A stretch of 64,000 nt of DNA from Clostridium sp. CAG:1000 (GTDB lineage Bacteria; Bacillota_I; Bacilli_A; RF39; UBA660), in the NCBI GenBank assembly GCA_000436975.1, contig HG000345.1, positions 9,113-73,112 on the forward strand. The letters run 5' to 3'. Shown here in pieces: positions 1 to 8,284 of the stretch (positions within the stretch are counted from its first letter, which is position 1; the number at the start of each line of letters is the position of its first letter). The notes beneath the pieces are model-generated. The model was not told the DNA's origin. It saw only the letters and a list, made by a program, of their open reading frames with translations, and made no database searches. A program made the translations under genes and the position numbers.

Positions 1-718
1 TATCAGCACCGTTTGTATCTCCACTTTCAGAACCTTTAGCATGTCTCTTATATCCACCTTTAGTTTCACCACTAGATTTACCATCTAACATATCTATTGC
101 AGTATAGAATCTTGTTTGTGGAACTAAAATAACTTGTTCAAATCTAGATAATACTTCTTTTGATTTAGTAGTATCTAAGTCATCAATAAGTCCTTTTAAT
201 GTTGGAGTAATGAATAAGTATCTTCTTTCGTAAGTTACTTCATCCTCATCCATCTTATTTGTTGCAGTTCTTAAAGCATTAATTACATCAGCACCTGTTG
301 ATAGAGTAGCTGGTGTTGCAACCTTTGAAATACCACTTGTTCCAGCGTATGTAGCGAATCTAAACGCGTCACCTTCTGGAGCAACTTTAGTTCTGATAAA
401 TTCACTTGCTAATTTACCATAAGCAATTCCAGCTGTTTCTTCATTGTCCATTGCATCAACACTGAACATTCTTCCTCTTTCATAATTGAATTTTACTGTT
501 TCATTTGTCATAGTTACATCACCATTTGTGTAACCACTACTTCTATCATAATCTCCTAAAGCATCCATATCGATTTTAGGAATTATGATTTCATTTGCAT
601 TAGCTCCTTCTTGTGCTAGTGAAGAGTCACTATCTAATACTGAAGTTAACGCAGCTTGTTTGTACACTTCATCAAGTAAAGGTACATACTTTTTGAATTT
701 TGTAATATTATTTGCCAT
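1..718 (-). CDS. Phage major capsid protein (partial, C-terminus off the window)
   Basis: The frame is open from ATG at 716-718 to the window edge, giving 239 residues that start MANNITKFKKYVPLLDEVYK. An AAGGAGATG ribosome binding site precedes the ATG. The N-terminal 'pLLDEVYKQ', the 'EIIIPKIDMDALGDYDR' stretch and the later 'TPTLKGLIDDLD' are typical of siphovirus major capsid proteins of HK97 fold. It lies directly downstream of a scaffold-like gene, the usual order in head operons. Product assignment rests on remembered family resemblance and context. Confidence 0.85.
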   Translation of the reverse strand, partial: MANNITKFKKYVPLLDEVYKQAALTSVLDSDSSLAQEGANANEIIIPKIDMDALGDYDRSSGYTNGDVTMTNETVKFNYERGRMFSVDAMDNEETAGIAYGKLASEFIRTKVAPEGDAFRFATYAGTSGISKVATPATLSTGADVINALRTATNKMDEDEVTYERRYLFITPTLKGLIDDLDTTKSKEVLSRFEQVILVPQTRFYTAIDMLDGKSSGETKGGYKRHAKGSESGDTNGAD

Positions 719-762
719 TATAAATCATCTCCTTTTCCATTTTTGGCAATAAAAAATGAGAT

Positions 763-1356
763 TTATTTCAATCCCATTATTTTTCGCATCTCTGCAAGTT
801 CATCTTTTTGTTCTTCTTTTCCGTCATCACCAATTTTATAACCTTTTTTATTTTCTTCAGTTTTTGAAATTAGTTCTGGAAAATCTTTTAATAGATCTTC
901 AATTTCAGTATTTAGTTTGCTTTCATCTAAAGATCCATCTTTGTCAAGAATATTCTTTTTGTCTACGAGTCTAACTGCCCTAGTGATTTTTTCTTCCTTG
1001 ACATTTTTTCTTAATAAAGCATTCTCAATCTTGGCATTAACTGCTTCAAGAGTTGCTTTTTCAGCTCTCTTAATAGCTTCTTGTGTTTTTTCATCAACAC
1101 TTTTGTTTTTTTCTTCATCTTCTCTTGCTTTTGCAAGAATAGATTTAGCTTTTTCAACATCATCTATGCCTAAATCTTTTAATTGCTTTGCTAAAGCTTT
1201 TTGTTCGTTTTTTAAACTGATATCATTTAATTCTTTATCTGTGTACTTTTTTTCTTCTACTTTTTTATCAGTTTCTTTAGTTCCCTCATCTTTAGCATTC
1301 TTTGTAGTATCTTTTTCTTCTTCTACATTAGAAGTTTGAACATTGTCTTCGTTCAT
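763..1356 (-). CDS. Phage capsid scaffold protein
   Basis: 197 residues, highly charged and Lys/Glu-rich, predicted almost entirely helical and coiled coil, with an acidic N-terminal tail (MNEDNVQTSNVEEEKD). The C-terminus ends in a short 'LAEMRKIMGLK' helix of the kind scaffolds use to bind capsid protein. The start at 1356 is chosen over an upstream in-frame ATG because AAGGAGAG sits just before it. It lies 44 bp upstream of the capsid gene. Scaffold (phage minor structural GP20-like) is the expected product here; sequence alone shows only composition and context. Confidence 0.75.
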   Translation of the reverse strand: MNEDNVQTSNVEEEKDTTKNAKDEGTKETDKKVEEKKYTDKELNDISLKNEQKALAKQLKDLGIDDVEKAKSILAKAREDEEKNKSVDEKTQEAIKRAEKATLEAVNAKIENALLRKNVKEEKITRAVRLVDKKNILDKDGSLDESKLNTEIEDLLKDFPELISKTEENKKGYKIGDDGKEEQKDELAEMRKIMGLK

Positions 1357-1440
1357 TTTTCTCTCCTTTTTCTTGTTGGATAAGGTCATCCACACTCCGT
1401 TTATTCGCTCCGGTCAAACGATATTTTAGTGCAATAAAAA

Positions 1441-1554
1441 AGCCGATATTTCTACCAACTTAATGTTTATAAGCACTATAGAATAGATAATGTAGTCGGC
1501 TATCTAGCTCACCGTAGTAGTTTGTTATCTATTCTATGCTACTTATAAAGTAGC
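1441..1554 (-). ncRNA. Structured RNA element with possible pseudoknot, downstream-late copy
   Basis: Read on the minus strand it has a 7-bp hairpin (1538-1554), then a perfect 12-bp stem pairing 1525-1536 with 1479-1490. Bases 1496-1501 in the loop of that stem can pair with 1441-1446 (AGCCGA/TCGGCT), which would form a pseudoknot, and a T-run follows. Hairpin, stem and the trailing 'CTATAGTGCTTATAAA' resemble the modules repeated inside 7329-8283. It lies between a small membrane-protein gene and the scaffold gene. Function is unknown. Confidence 0.5.
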
Positions 1555-1560
1555 ACTTTA

Positions 1561-1695
1561 TTATTTTTTCTTATTTAATACGTTTACTATTTCTCTATTT
1601 TCTAATCTTGTTTTTTCAAGCTCTAATCTTATTGCAGATAATACACACATTATAAAAAATAAAAAAATAGCAATTATTATTAGTATTGCTATCAT
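1561..1695 (-). CDS. Small phage membrane protein (44 aa)
   Basis: A short ORF with a good ribosome binding site (AAAGGA, 8 bp before ATG at 1695). The first 20 or so residues (MIAILIIIAIFLFFIMCVLS) form one transmembrane segment, followed by a short basic/amphipathic tail ending NKKK. It sits between the 78-aa gene and the scaffold, so it would be made with the head proteins. No family is recognised. It could be a small membrane or holin-like peptide, but nothing beyond topology supports that. Confidence 0.6.
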   Translation of the reverse strand: MIAILIIIAIFLFFIMCVLSAIRLELEKTRLENREIVNVLNKKK

Positions 1696-1741
1696 ATTTT
1701 TTCCTTTCTTAAAATCTAATTATTTTGTTAAGATAATCATT

Positions 1742-1978
1742 TTATATTTCAAAGTTTTCATAGTCCTCATCTTCTTTATATAAAATATGATAAGGAATTT
1801 TCAATTTTATACATTTTTCTAATTGTTCAAAAAGATAATCATAATCATCACACAGTGCTGTAGTAAAATCATCATTATAACCAAAAATATTTTTATATTC
1901 TTTTTCAAGTTCGTTTAACCTTTTTAATTCTTTATCAGGTTCCTTTTTTTCTAATTTATCTAACCAATTTATATTCAT
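1742..1978 (-). CDS. Hypothetical phage protein, acidic, 78 aa
   Basis: Translated from ATG at 1978, overlapping the stop of the minor capsid gene by ATGA, with AAAGGA upstream. The protein is acidic and helical, with an N-terminal 'WLDKLEKKEPDKELKRLNELEKEYK' type helix. The overlap suggests translational coupling to the capsid-processing gene. No family recognised. Confidence 0.6.
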   Translation of the reverse strand: MNINWLDKLEKKEPDKELKRLNELEKEYKNIFGYNDDFTTALCDDYDYLFEQLEKCIKLKIPYHILYKEDEDYENFEI

Positions 1979-3759
1979 ATGCTTTTTCCTTTCTTAATTA
2001 GTGAATCTTTAAAATGGTTATATGCATTTGGAAACATTTGCTTTATATATGTTAATTCTTCTATATCTTTTCTTATTGAAGCACTACTAAAATGTGCGAA
2101 TGCTTCTCTTCCTAATTTTCCTTTACTATTCCAATATTTTGTTGAATGTTTTGCTCCACCAACACATTTATTTTTTGTTATACCACTTATGATATCCGAA
2201 ATAGAATTAGCTTTTTTGTCCATTTTTAAAATACTTCCAATTCGGTTATAAGTTTCTGATTCACTTAATTTATATTTTATCATATATTTGTTCTTTATTT
2301 TTTCAAAATCATCAATTAATAGTTTTTCAAATGTTCCATCTTGTGAAATATTTCCTAATAAATGATCTAATTTGTGTGACATTTCATGAAACAAAGTCCT
2401 ATAGTTATTATTTTTATCTTTATTCAAGTTTATTTTTATATTGTCAAATAAAGGGCTATATCTTGCTGTTTTCCTTGTTTTTATATTTTTGAAGTTAAAT
2501 TTATTTATATTAGTATTTAATATTTTTTTCATAGTTGCTGGTGCGTTATCAACAATATTTTTTATTGTTAAATAATGTTCACTAGGAAGTTCATACAATT
2601 TTAACGGTTTGCGTTCATTTGTTCTTATTTCATAAATATAATCAAGTATTTTTTTCTTTGTTGTTTCACATTTTGTTTTTTTATTTTTTGAACTATTAAT
2701 ATTACTAGGTGCCAACGATCCTTTTTCTAACCTATTAAATCTTTTAATATTTCTATCAATATAATTTAATTCACCATTTGTTAATTCATTTATTCTATTA
2801 TTAATCCAATTAATATCTTCTTCATATTCTTCATCGGTATAATCTTCTATATCTTCTAATTCTGGATAATATGTTGTTAAACCATGACGACATGAAGGGT
2901 GTAAGAACCCCTGCTTCATTGCATCACTCAATAACATATACTTACCATCTTTTTTAGTTCCACCAGAATAAACATCATCAATGAATATCTTATTTTCCCA
3001 TTTTTGGCATATAGGACATGCACCACCATGAGAAGTTGATTGAACTAATACTCTACCTATTGATTTTCTAAAATCACCTTCGCCCATTAATTGAGCTCTT
3101 AAACTTGCAGTTCTAACAGCCATTTGAGAATAACTGGCAATGTTGACTCTTCTTCCATCTTTATATTCTATACAATTAAAACCTCTATTTAAGAAGTCTT
3201 TATTTGCTTCATCTATTGCAAGTTTAATCTTTTGTAATTCAGTTAATTTTTTGGTTGCCATATTAGCAGCTTGCTTTTCTGTAAAAACTCCATTGGCAAC
3301 AAAAAAAGCACTTTTATGAATAACTTGTCTATATTGATCATTAGCCATTCTTAAAACTGCTGTATTAGCTGTTTTTAAGTCATTATTTACTACTTTTATT
3401 AAAGCATTGACTTTTCTACCATTGGTTCTAAAAAAACTGTGATTCATTATTTTATTAGGCTTTAGGCTCTTACCCATTACTTTGTTATATTGATTAATTG
3501 CTTTAATTGAACCTTCCTTAAGCTCGTTATTTAAATGCTTAGATATTTCTTTAGGTAGCCCCTTAGTATAACCACTTATGATATTCTTATTCTCTCTTTG
3601 ATACCTTTTTAGTTCCTTTAGTTTTTCTGCTTGCCATTGAGAATATTGAAATCCAGTTTTACCTTCTTCTTTAAGATGCCTTTTATAGTTTCTTTTCATA
3701 GAAGCTATTAACTCTATTTCCATATCTTCATATAACTTTTTAATATTATAATCATTCAT
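1975..3759 (-). CDS. Phage minor capsid protein 2 with C-terminal zincin-like domain
   Basis: 594 residues. The first ~350 match the phage minor capsid protein 2 family (head morphogenesis), with the cysteine/histidine block 'GACPICQKWENK' and later 'HPSCRHGLTTYYPE', which probably binds a metal. A low-complexity Asn/Lys linker follows near residue 355. The C-terminal ~220 residues contain HEMSH at about residues 457-461 and 'GREAFAHF' near 553, the spacing expected for an HExxH metallopeptidase with a distal acidic ligand. Such C-terminal enzyme or toxin-like extensions occur on phage head proteins that are delivered with the DNA. The stop of the upstream 67-aa gene overlaps this start (TAATG). 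Head role is confident; protease activity is inference. Confidence 0.8.
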   Translation of the reverse strand: MNDYNIKKLYEDMEIELIASMKRNYKRHLKEEGKTGFQYSQWQAEKLKELKRYQRENKNIISGYTKGLPKEISKHLNNELKEGSIKAINQYNKVMGKSLKPNKIMNHSFFRTNGRKVNALIKVVNNDLKTANTAVLRMANDQYRQVIHKSAFFVANGVFTEKQAANMATKKLTELQKIKLAIDEANKDFLNRGFNCIEYKDGRRVNIASYSQMAVRTASLRAQLMGEGDFRKSIGRVLVQSTSHGGACPICQKWENKIFIDDVYSGGTKKDGKYMLLSDAMKQGFLHPSCRHGLTTYYPELEDIEDYTDEEYEEDINWINNRINELTNGELNYIDRNIKRFNRLEKGSLAPSNINSSKNKKTKCETTKKKILDYIYEIRTNERKPLKLYELPSEHYLTIKNIVDNAPATMKKILNTNINKFNFKNIKTRKTARYSPLFDNIKINLNKDKNNNYRTLFHEMSHKLDHLLGNISQDGTFEKLLIDDFEKIKNKYMIKYKLSESETYNRIGSILKMDKKANSISDIISGITKNKCVGGAKHSTKYWNSKGKLGREAFAHFSSASIRKDIEELTYIKQMFPNAYNHFKDSLIKKGKSI

Positions 3760-3962
3760 TAATTATCACTACTTTGAATTATTTTAATATCAGAATACTT
3801 ACAATTAACTGTTGTTGATACCGTATTATCTTTTTTCTCAGTAAAACTTACTCTTTCATTACCATCCCAATTAGATATATTAAAATAAATTATATTTTCA
3901 TAAGTCTTACCATCATATTTAATCTTTAGCCCTTTTATTGGTTTCTCTTTACTCTCTATCAT
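3759..3962 (-). CDS. Hypothetical small phage protein, 67 aa
   Basis: Starts at ATG 3962, preceded by AGGTAGGTG; an in-frame GTG at 3971 is the alternative. It overlaps the 3' end of the portal gene by 14 bp and the start of the minor capsid gene. It looks like a small beta-rich domain ('IKYDGKTYENIIYFNISNWDG'). No family recognised; the position between portal and minor head protein suggests a head or connector accessory. Confidence 0.6.
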   Translation of the reverse strand: MIESKEKPIKGLKIKYDGKTYENIIYFNISNWDGNERVSFTEKKDNTVSTTVNCKYSDIKIIQSSDN

Positions 3963-5469
3963 TTGTATCACCTACCTTTGAATTTAATATATCTTCATTT
4001 TCAATTAAATCTAAATCATCATTAATTGATGGCTCTTCCATATCTACAATACCTTGTTCATTTTTTATTCTTTGAACTTCTTCTTGTTTCCATTTATCAT
4101 CCTTAGTATCTCCGTAAAGCTCTTCTACACTAGTTTCTATACTCATGATTCCATTTATTTTAGCTTTTCCTATTGTTTCAATTTGAGCTTCAAAAGAAGG
4201 ATTAGCATAACCACCAAATGAAGCAGTTCCTTGAATATCAGTAATTTCATTTTGATTCATAGTATCATACACTTTAAATGTTATGTTAACCATATCATTT
4301 ATAACTTTTGTTAATACTTCAACAATTTGATTTCTCTTATATAATGTTGTTTTTTCTTTTTCTCTTGTTGCTTCTGCATTATCTATCTTCTTTGTATCAA
4401 TTCCTAAAGTGCTAGGACTAATTAAACCAGTTAAACATTGATCTAATGCAGTAATATATGTATTTAATAATGCTTCATATTGTATTTGTCCCTGTGTTGT
4501 TTCTATTTTATTCTTACTTGAACCATCTTCTGAAATTGTTTCTTCAACTGATATAAAATCATTGTCTAAATCACTGCCTCTTAATAACAAACCAGTTTCT
4601 GGATCTCTTGGTAATAATGATTCAGGAATATAAGTTTTAATTTGCCCTTTTCTTAATGCTAACATCCATTGTGACCACACTTCATCAAAGGCATCAAAGT
4701 TATCCAATTTTCCATCAAATAATGATTTTCCTCTACCAATATACTTTTTTGATTTTCTAAACATAACTGGAAGAGCCATCATAAATTCATTAGGATTTAT
4801 AACTGTCTTATATTTATTAATTAATTCTGGATAATCTTCTATCTTGCATTCTTTTCCTTCTTTATTAACTAACTTATAAGTTATATCTTTTTTAGAATAT
4901 CTTTCAAGAAGTGTATATCTTTGCTTATTAATTAATTTTTTAGTTTTAAATATAACTGCAATTAATCTTCCTCTTTCATATTCAAAATCAACTCTTGAAC
5001 CATCATAATATTCAATGATTGGATATTGACTAATATCAGTATCAATAGACCACTTAAAAGCTCCATCTCCACACACTAATGCTCCAACCACTGCATCTCT
5101 AAGCAATGCTTTAGGATTGTTTTCTTCTGCTATCTTATTCCATTCTTCTTGTCTATCTCCGGCTTCAATTTTATCTAAGTCATCTGTAGAAATATCAGCC
5201 AATGTGTCTACTATCATAGAAGGTAACCCAGTATGTATTTTTCTTATGTTCATTCCAACTGTAGGCTTACTACCCCAAAAATGTTTATTTCCAAGTTTAT
5301 CATTTAATTGTTCATATAGTTGTTGTATTTCATTTGGATCACCCCTATACCATATGTTATTAATAAATGCTTGGCTTTCATAATTATTTAATTGTTCAAT
5401 ATCTATTTGTATTGAATCAGGGCTTTTAATTTCTAACCAATTTCTTATCATATTTTTCATCCATCCCAT
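3949..5469 (-). CDS. Phage portal protein (SPP1 gp6-like)
   Basis: About 506 residues forming the portal vertex through which DNA is packaged. The N-terminal region has the portal-like 'IWYRGDPNEIQQLYEQL' followed by 'KIHTGLPSMIVDTLADI'; the middle has 'YYDGSRVDFEYERGRLIAVIF'; and the C-terminal half has the helical 'TALDQCLTGLISPSTLGI' with an 'ATREKEKTT' crown region. These fit SPP1/A118-type portals of Gram-positive siphoviruses. The start at 5469 is preferred because GGAGAG lies 8 bp upstream. It overlaps the end of terL, as is common. Confidence 0.88.
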   Translation of the reverse strand: MGWMKNMIRNWLEIKSPDSIQIDIEQLNNYESQAFINNIWYRGDPNEIQQLYEQLNDKLGNKHFWGSKPTVGMNIRKIHTGLPSMIVDTLADISTDDLDKIEAGDRQEEWNKIAEENNPKALLRDAVVGALVCGDGAFKWSIDTDISQYPIIEYYDGSRVDFEYERGRLIAVIFKTKKLINKQRYTLLERYSKKDITYKLVNKEGKECKIEDYPELINKYKTVINPNEFMMALPVMFRKSKKYIGRGKSLFDGKLDNFDAFDEVWSQWMLALRKGQIKTYIPESLLPRDPETGLLLRGSDLDNDFISVEETISEDGSSKNKIETTQGQIQYEALLNTYITALDQCLTGLISPSTLGIDTKKIDNAEATREKEKTTLYKRNQIVEVLTKVINDMVNITFKVYDTMNQNEITDIQGTASFGGYANPSFEAQIETIGKAKINGIMSIETSVEELYGDTKDDKWKQEEVQRIKNEQGIVDMEEPSINDDLDLIENEDILNSKVGDTNDRE

Positions 5470-5474
5470 CTTTA

Positions 5475-6893
5475 TCACTCTCCAGTGTCTGCATCTTTTA
5501 TCATTTGTTTAATCATTTCCCAATTACCTATTAATTTCTTAAATGGTAACCAAGCATATTGACAACCTTGTATATGATGGTCATTTCCATCTTCAAGTTG
5601 TCCATCTTCTGTGAAACTGTACACATTCGTTTCACCTATATAATCTTTGCATGTTTCAACAATTAAAAAATCCTCGGTATTTAACCAGGACTGTTGTAGT
5701 TGAACTCTCGTTAAGTTCTTTGTTTTCTTCCATGCACCTTCAAATATGTAAATACATCCAGTTTTTCTTTTGTATTTTTTTGCTTCTGCTATTGTTCCAG
5801 CATCAGCATTATCTATAAAAATGTATCTTGCAAATCCCCATTTGCTTTTACATTTTTCAGCAAAATTAATTAATTTAGGTATAACATCTGATGGAGCAAA
5901 TGGTATTTCTCTATCTTTGTTGTTGTATCCTTCTTCTTCTAGTAAAATACATTTTCTATCTTCCGTTATTCCTACAAATTCAAATGTAAGTTTATCGTGT
6001 GATTTCTTTGAATAAGATGTATCACAACCGATTGCATATCGTACAAACTTTCTTTTCTTTCTAGGATTAGTTTCTTTCCAATCTTCAAACATTGCTTGTT
6101 TTTCACTTATAATATGTTTTTCAGCAATTATATTGAATACTAATCCTGTTGCTTTTCCTCTCAAACCTTGTATTTTATTTTTATATAATTTAGTTCCAAC
6201 TGGTACAGATTCTATTATTTGCTTCTTTTTCTCATCAGTTAGACTTAAATTATGGTTAAATGTGAAATACCACCAAGTCCAATCAGCAACTCGTTGTTCA
6301 TTTAACATTTTTAATAATTCTATTGGTCCATCATTTTTATATTTATCTATTGGTCTAGATTTATTAACAAATTCTTTATAGCATTCTTTATTTGGATCAT
6401 CTGGGTTCATTGTACATAGTCTATAATCAGCCCTCATAAATGCTTCTCGTATAAACTCCATATCAGCAATATTAAATTCATCTATGAATAAGCCATACAC
6501 TTGGCCACCTAAAGCTTTCTTCCAACGAGCCTTATTATCATATCCCAATACATAAATTGTCTTGTTCCCATTTTGAGTATGAAAGAGTATGTGTGGAAGA
6601 CTTATTTTGCCTTTACCATTGGGATTGTATTCTACACATCCACCTTCTTTATAATCTCCAAATATTTCAATTAACCCTTTATCAGAGTTAATAATATTTT
6701 TTTCAATTGTTCCTAAATCAAGTCCTGCTATAATACTAGGTTTTGTTCCTTTATAATCAGCAATTTTAAACATAAATTTAGGAATGCCTACAGTTGTTTT
6801 CCCAGCAAATGTAGTGCCTTCAAGAAATTCCGTACTACAATCATACTTTAAGAAATCAATGTATTTCTCACTTAATGGGAAATCATTATTCAT
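5475..6893 (-). CDS. terL: Terminase large subunit
   Basis: 472 residues from ATG 6893 (AGGTGG upstream). The N-terminal ATPase has a Walker A-like GTTFAGKTT at about residues 26-34 and a Walker B 'GLFIDEFN' near 135, followed by a coupling motif 'CTMNPD'. The C-terminal RNase H-like nuclease shows 'GCDTSYS' and 'IFIDNADAGT', carrying the acidic metal ligands. This enzyme cuts concatemeric DNA and pumps it into the prohead through the portal encoded immediately downstream. It overlaps the end of terS by 8 bp. Confidence 0.92.
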   Translation of the reverse strand: MNNDFPLSEKYIDFLKYDCSTEFLEGTTFAGKTTVGIPKFMFKIADYKGTKPSIIAGLDLGTIEKNIINSDKGLIEIFGDYKEGGCVEYNPNGKGKISLPHILFHTQNGNKTIYVLGYDNKARWKKALGGQVYGLFIDEFNIADMEFIREAFMRADYRLCTMNPDDPNKECYKEFVNKSRPIDKYKNDGPIELLKMLNEQRVADWTWWYFTFNHNLSLTDEKKKQIIESVPVGTKLYKNKIQGLRGKATGLVFNIIAEKHIISEKQAMFEDWKETNPRKKRKFVRYAIGCDTSYSKKSHDKLTFEFVGITEDRKCILLEEEGYNNKDREIPFAPSDVIPKLINFAEKCKSKWGFARYIFIDNADAGTIAEAKKYKRKTGCIYIFEGAWKKTKNLTRVQLQQSWLNTEDFLIVETCKDYIGETNVYSFTEDGQLEDGNDHHIQGCQYAWLPFKKLIGNWEMIKQMIKDADTGE

Positions 6894-7287
6894 TCTTACC
6901 ACCTAGTTGTTTTGAAATAGATGATAATATTTTAGTCGCATTAGGGTTTTCAACACTAACTTCATCTTTAGGTTTTTCACCTACTGTATCTCTTAATGAA
7001 TTAAACGCTTGATAATCTCCTTTTAAAGCTCTTTGCCACATAGCAATTATCATAGCCATTTGATTGTCTATATTCTCTTCGTCTATGCCTAATTGTTTAA
7101 ACGTAGTTCTAATCTTCTTTCCAGTCTTATCACTAACATCTGGAAATGGTAAAGATAATAACAATGATATCTGGTCTTTCATTAATTTCTTCTTTCTTCT
7201 CACTTCACCAGATTTAATTCCACCATTGCGGCCTTTTCTTTTCGCTTCTTCTGTGCTTTGTATTGGTTTTAAATCACTTGCACTCAT
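6886..7287 (-). CDS. terS: Terminase small subunit-like protein
   Basis: 133 residues from ATG 7287, with AAGGAG well placed upstream. It has a Lys/Arg-rich N-terminal segment ('KRKGRNGGIKSGEVRRKKKLM') and a helical core ending 'GEKPKDEV', a pattern shared by many small terminase/DNA-recognition proteins of Bacillota phages. Its place directly before terL supports the call. The first late gene after the large structured region and its terminator. Confidence 0.75.
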   Translation of the reverse strand: MSASDLKPIQSTEEAKRKGRNGGIKSGEVRRKKKLMKDQISLLLSLPFPDVSDKTGKKIRTTFKQLGIDEENIDNQMAMIIAMWQRALKGDYQAFNSLRDTVGEKPKDEVSVENPNATKILSSISKQLGGKNE

Positions 7288-7328
7288 TGTTATCATCTCC
7301 TTCCATTATTTTTACAATTAATTTTAAA

Positions 7329-7354
7329 ATAAAAAACAACCATTTAAGGTTGTT
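7329..7354 (-). terminator. Intrinsic terminator ending the structured RNA
   Basis: On the minus strand AACAACC (7335-7341 complement) pairs with GGTTGTT with a 6-base loop and is followed by a run of T. It stands between the structured RNA and terS, so expression of the packaging genes needs read-through or antitermination. Confidence 0.75.
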
Positions 7355-7980
7355 TAATTTCAAAATGGCGCCGTGCTATAGGCTAGGTACCCAGTTGGCG
7401 GCGCAGACAAACTCTTTTGGAGCGACCTAATAGTATCTTTAATAGATACTGTCTAATGATATAAAGGTTTATGTTATATGCCTATAACACTTTGTGGTGT
7501 CCTCCAAGAGAATTGTAAGTATAGAAACCACACTACTAACTTACTTTATTACCTTTTGCCCCTAGACTTTTATATATCACTAGACACTACCTACTAGAGA
7601 TAGTGCTGCGTGTAGTTGATGGCTACACTTACAAAAAATACAAGAATACACAATCAAATTTGTATTCAAAATTTGAACAGGAGAACTAATTATAACTCCT
7701 GTTAGTGTCTTATAGACACCATATCAAGTAAATATAGAATAGCAATTTACTAAGTGTTTAAACTTTCATAAACTAACATCACTATTCTTCTCGTTAGCAA
7801 AGGTATATTTACTCAATATGCTACCTATAAAGATAGCATTTCATACTCACTTAAATCTCAACGAAAAAACTTAATATTATTGTATGATTTACACTGCTTT
7901 GTTCGTTGACAGGGTTTTCCAGTAGTTTTCCCTTTGGCTCGCTAGGAGCATTGTTAATGCCTTTTATAAGCACCATAGGA

Positions 7981-8071
7981 TGAATATAGCAGGGCTCGAA
8001 CCTACAACTCGCGTGTCCTGGTTATTAAGATTTGCGTACGCACCACACTCTACCAATTGAGTTATATATTC
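7981..8071 (-). tRNA. tRNA-like domain with expanded anticodon region
   Basis: Read 8071 to 7981: a 7-bp acceptor stem GAATATA/TATATTC, T8-A9, a 4-bp D arm ACTC/GAGT with an AATTGGTA loop, and a T arm GTAGG-TTCGAGC-CCTGC. These elements are canonical. The stretch between D and T arms is 41 bases instead of about 23, and I find no normal 5-bp/7-base anticodon arm in it. No CCA is encoded. The acceptor helix continues for 8 more base pairs outside the tRNA (CATAGGGT/ATCCTATG), so the domain is built into the larger RNA. It may be a structural mimic, a decayed tRNA or a tRNA with an inserted arm. Confidence 0.5.
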
Positions 8072-8284
8072 ACCCTATGCTACTCATAAATATGAATAGC
8101 ACATTTGAAAGGATGTGTTATTATGAACACAATAGAATAGATATATTATTACAACAACGTTGTCCTATTTACTATAGCATAGGATATATCTACTCTATAT
8201 TATTCATAATTATTCATAAAGGCATTGCTTAACCCTTCCAACTAGCCTATATATGCCTTTCCTAGTTCCCGTTTTATTCTCCCA

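Larger units (their letters stand above)
7329..8283 (-). ncRNA. Candidate giant ornate phage RNA (GOLLD/ROOL-like or new)
   Basis: About 950 bp with no credible gene but dense secondary structure. Long helices pair 8132-8146 with 8184-8198, 7974-7988 with 8065-8079, and 7720-7736 with 7804-7820. Every non-Watson-Crick position checked in these helices and in the hairpins 7818-7839 and 8079-8100 is G.U on the minus strand but C.A on the plus strand, so the minus strand is the RNA. Smaller hairpins occur at 7432-7450, 7474-7489 and 7948-7960. A GC-rich hairpin (7368-7373 with 7399-7404) and a terminator form the 3' end. A possible pseudoknot joins 8218-8225/8253-8260 with 8240-8245/8262-8267. 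Known GOLLD and ROOL RNAs are large, lie in phages and often sit near or contain tRNAs; membership here is inference. Confidence 0.7.

Noticed and set aside
917..1339. Long antisense ORFs on the plus strand opposite scaffold, portal, terL and other genes
   Set aside because: They are mirror frames of real Lys/Glu-rich genes, lack ribosome sites and have Ser/Phe/Leu-rich composition typical of antisense translation.
7382..7490. Hairpins 7432-7450 and 7474-7489 as separate terminators
   Set aside because: Neither is followed by a T-run on either strand; they fit better as parts of the large RNA.
8032..8232. A 66-codon plus-strand ORF within the structured region
   Set aside because: It covers the tRNA-like domain and long RNA stems, has no ribosome binding site and low-complexity composition; the G.U pattern supports a minus-strand RNA instead.
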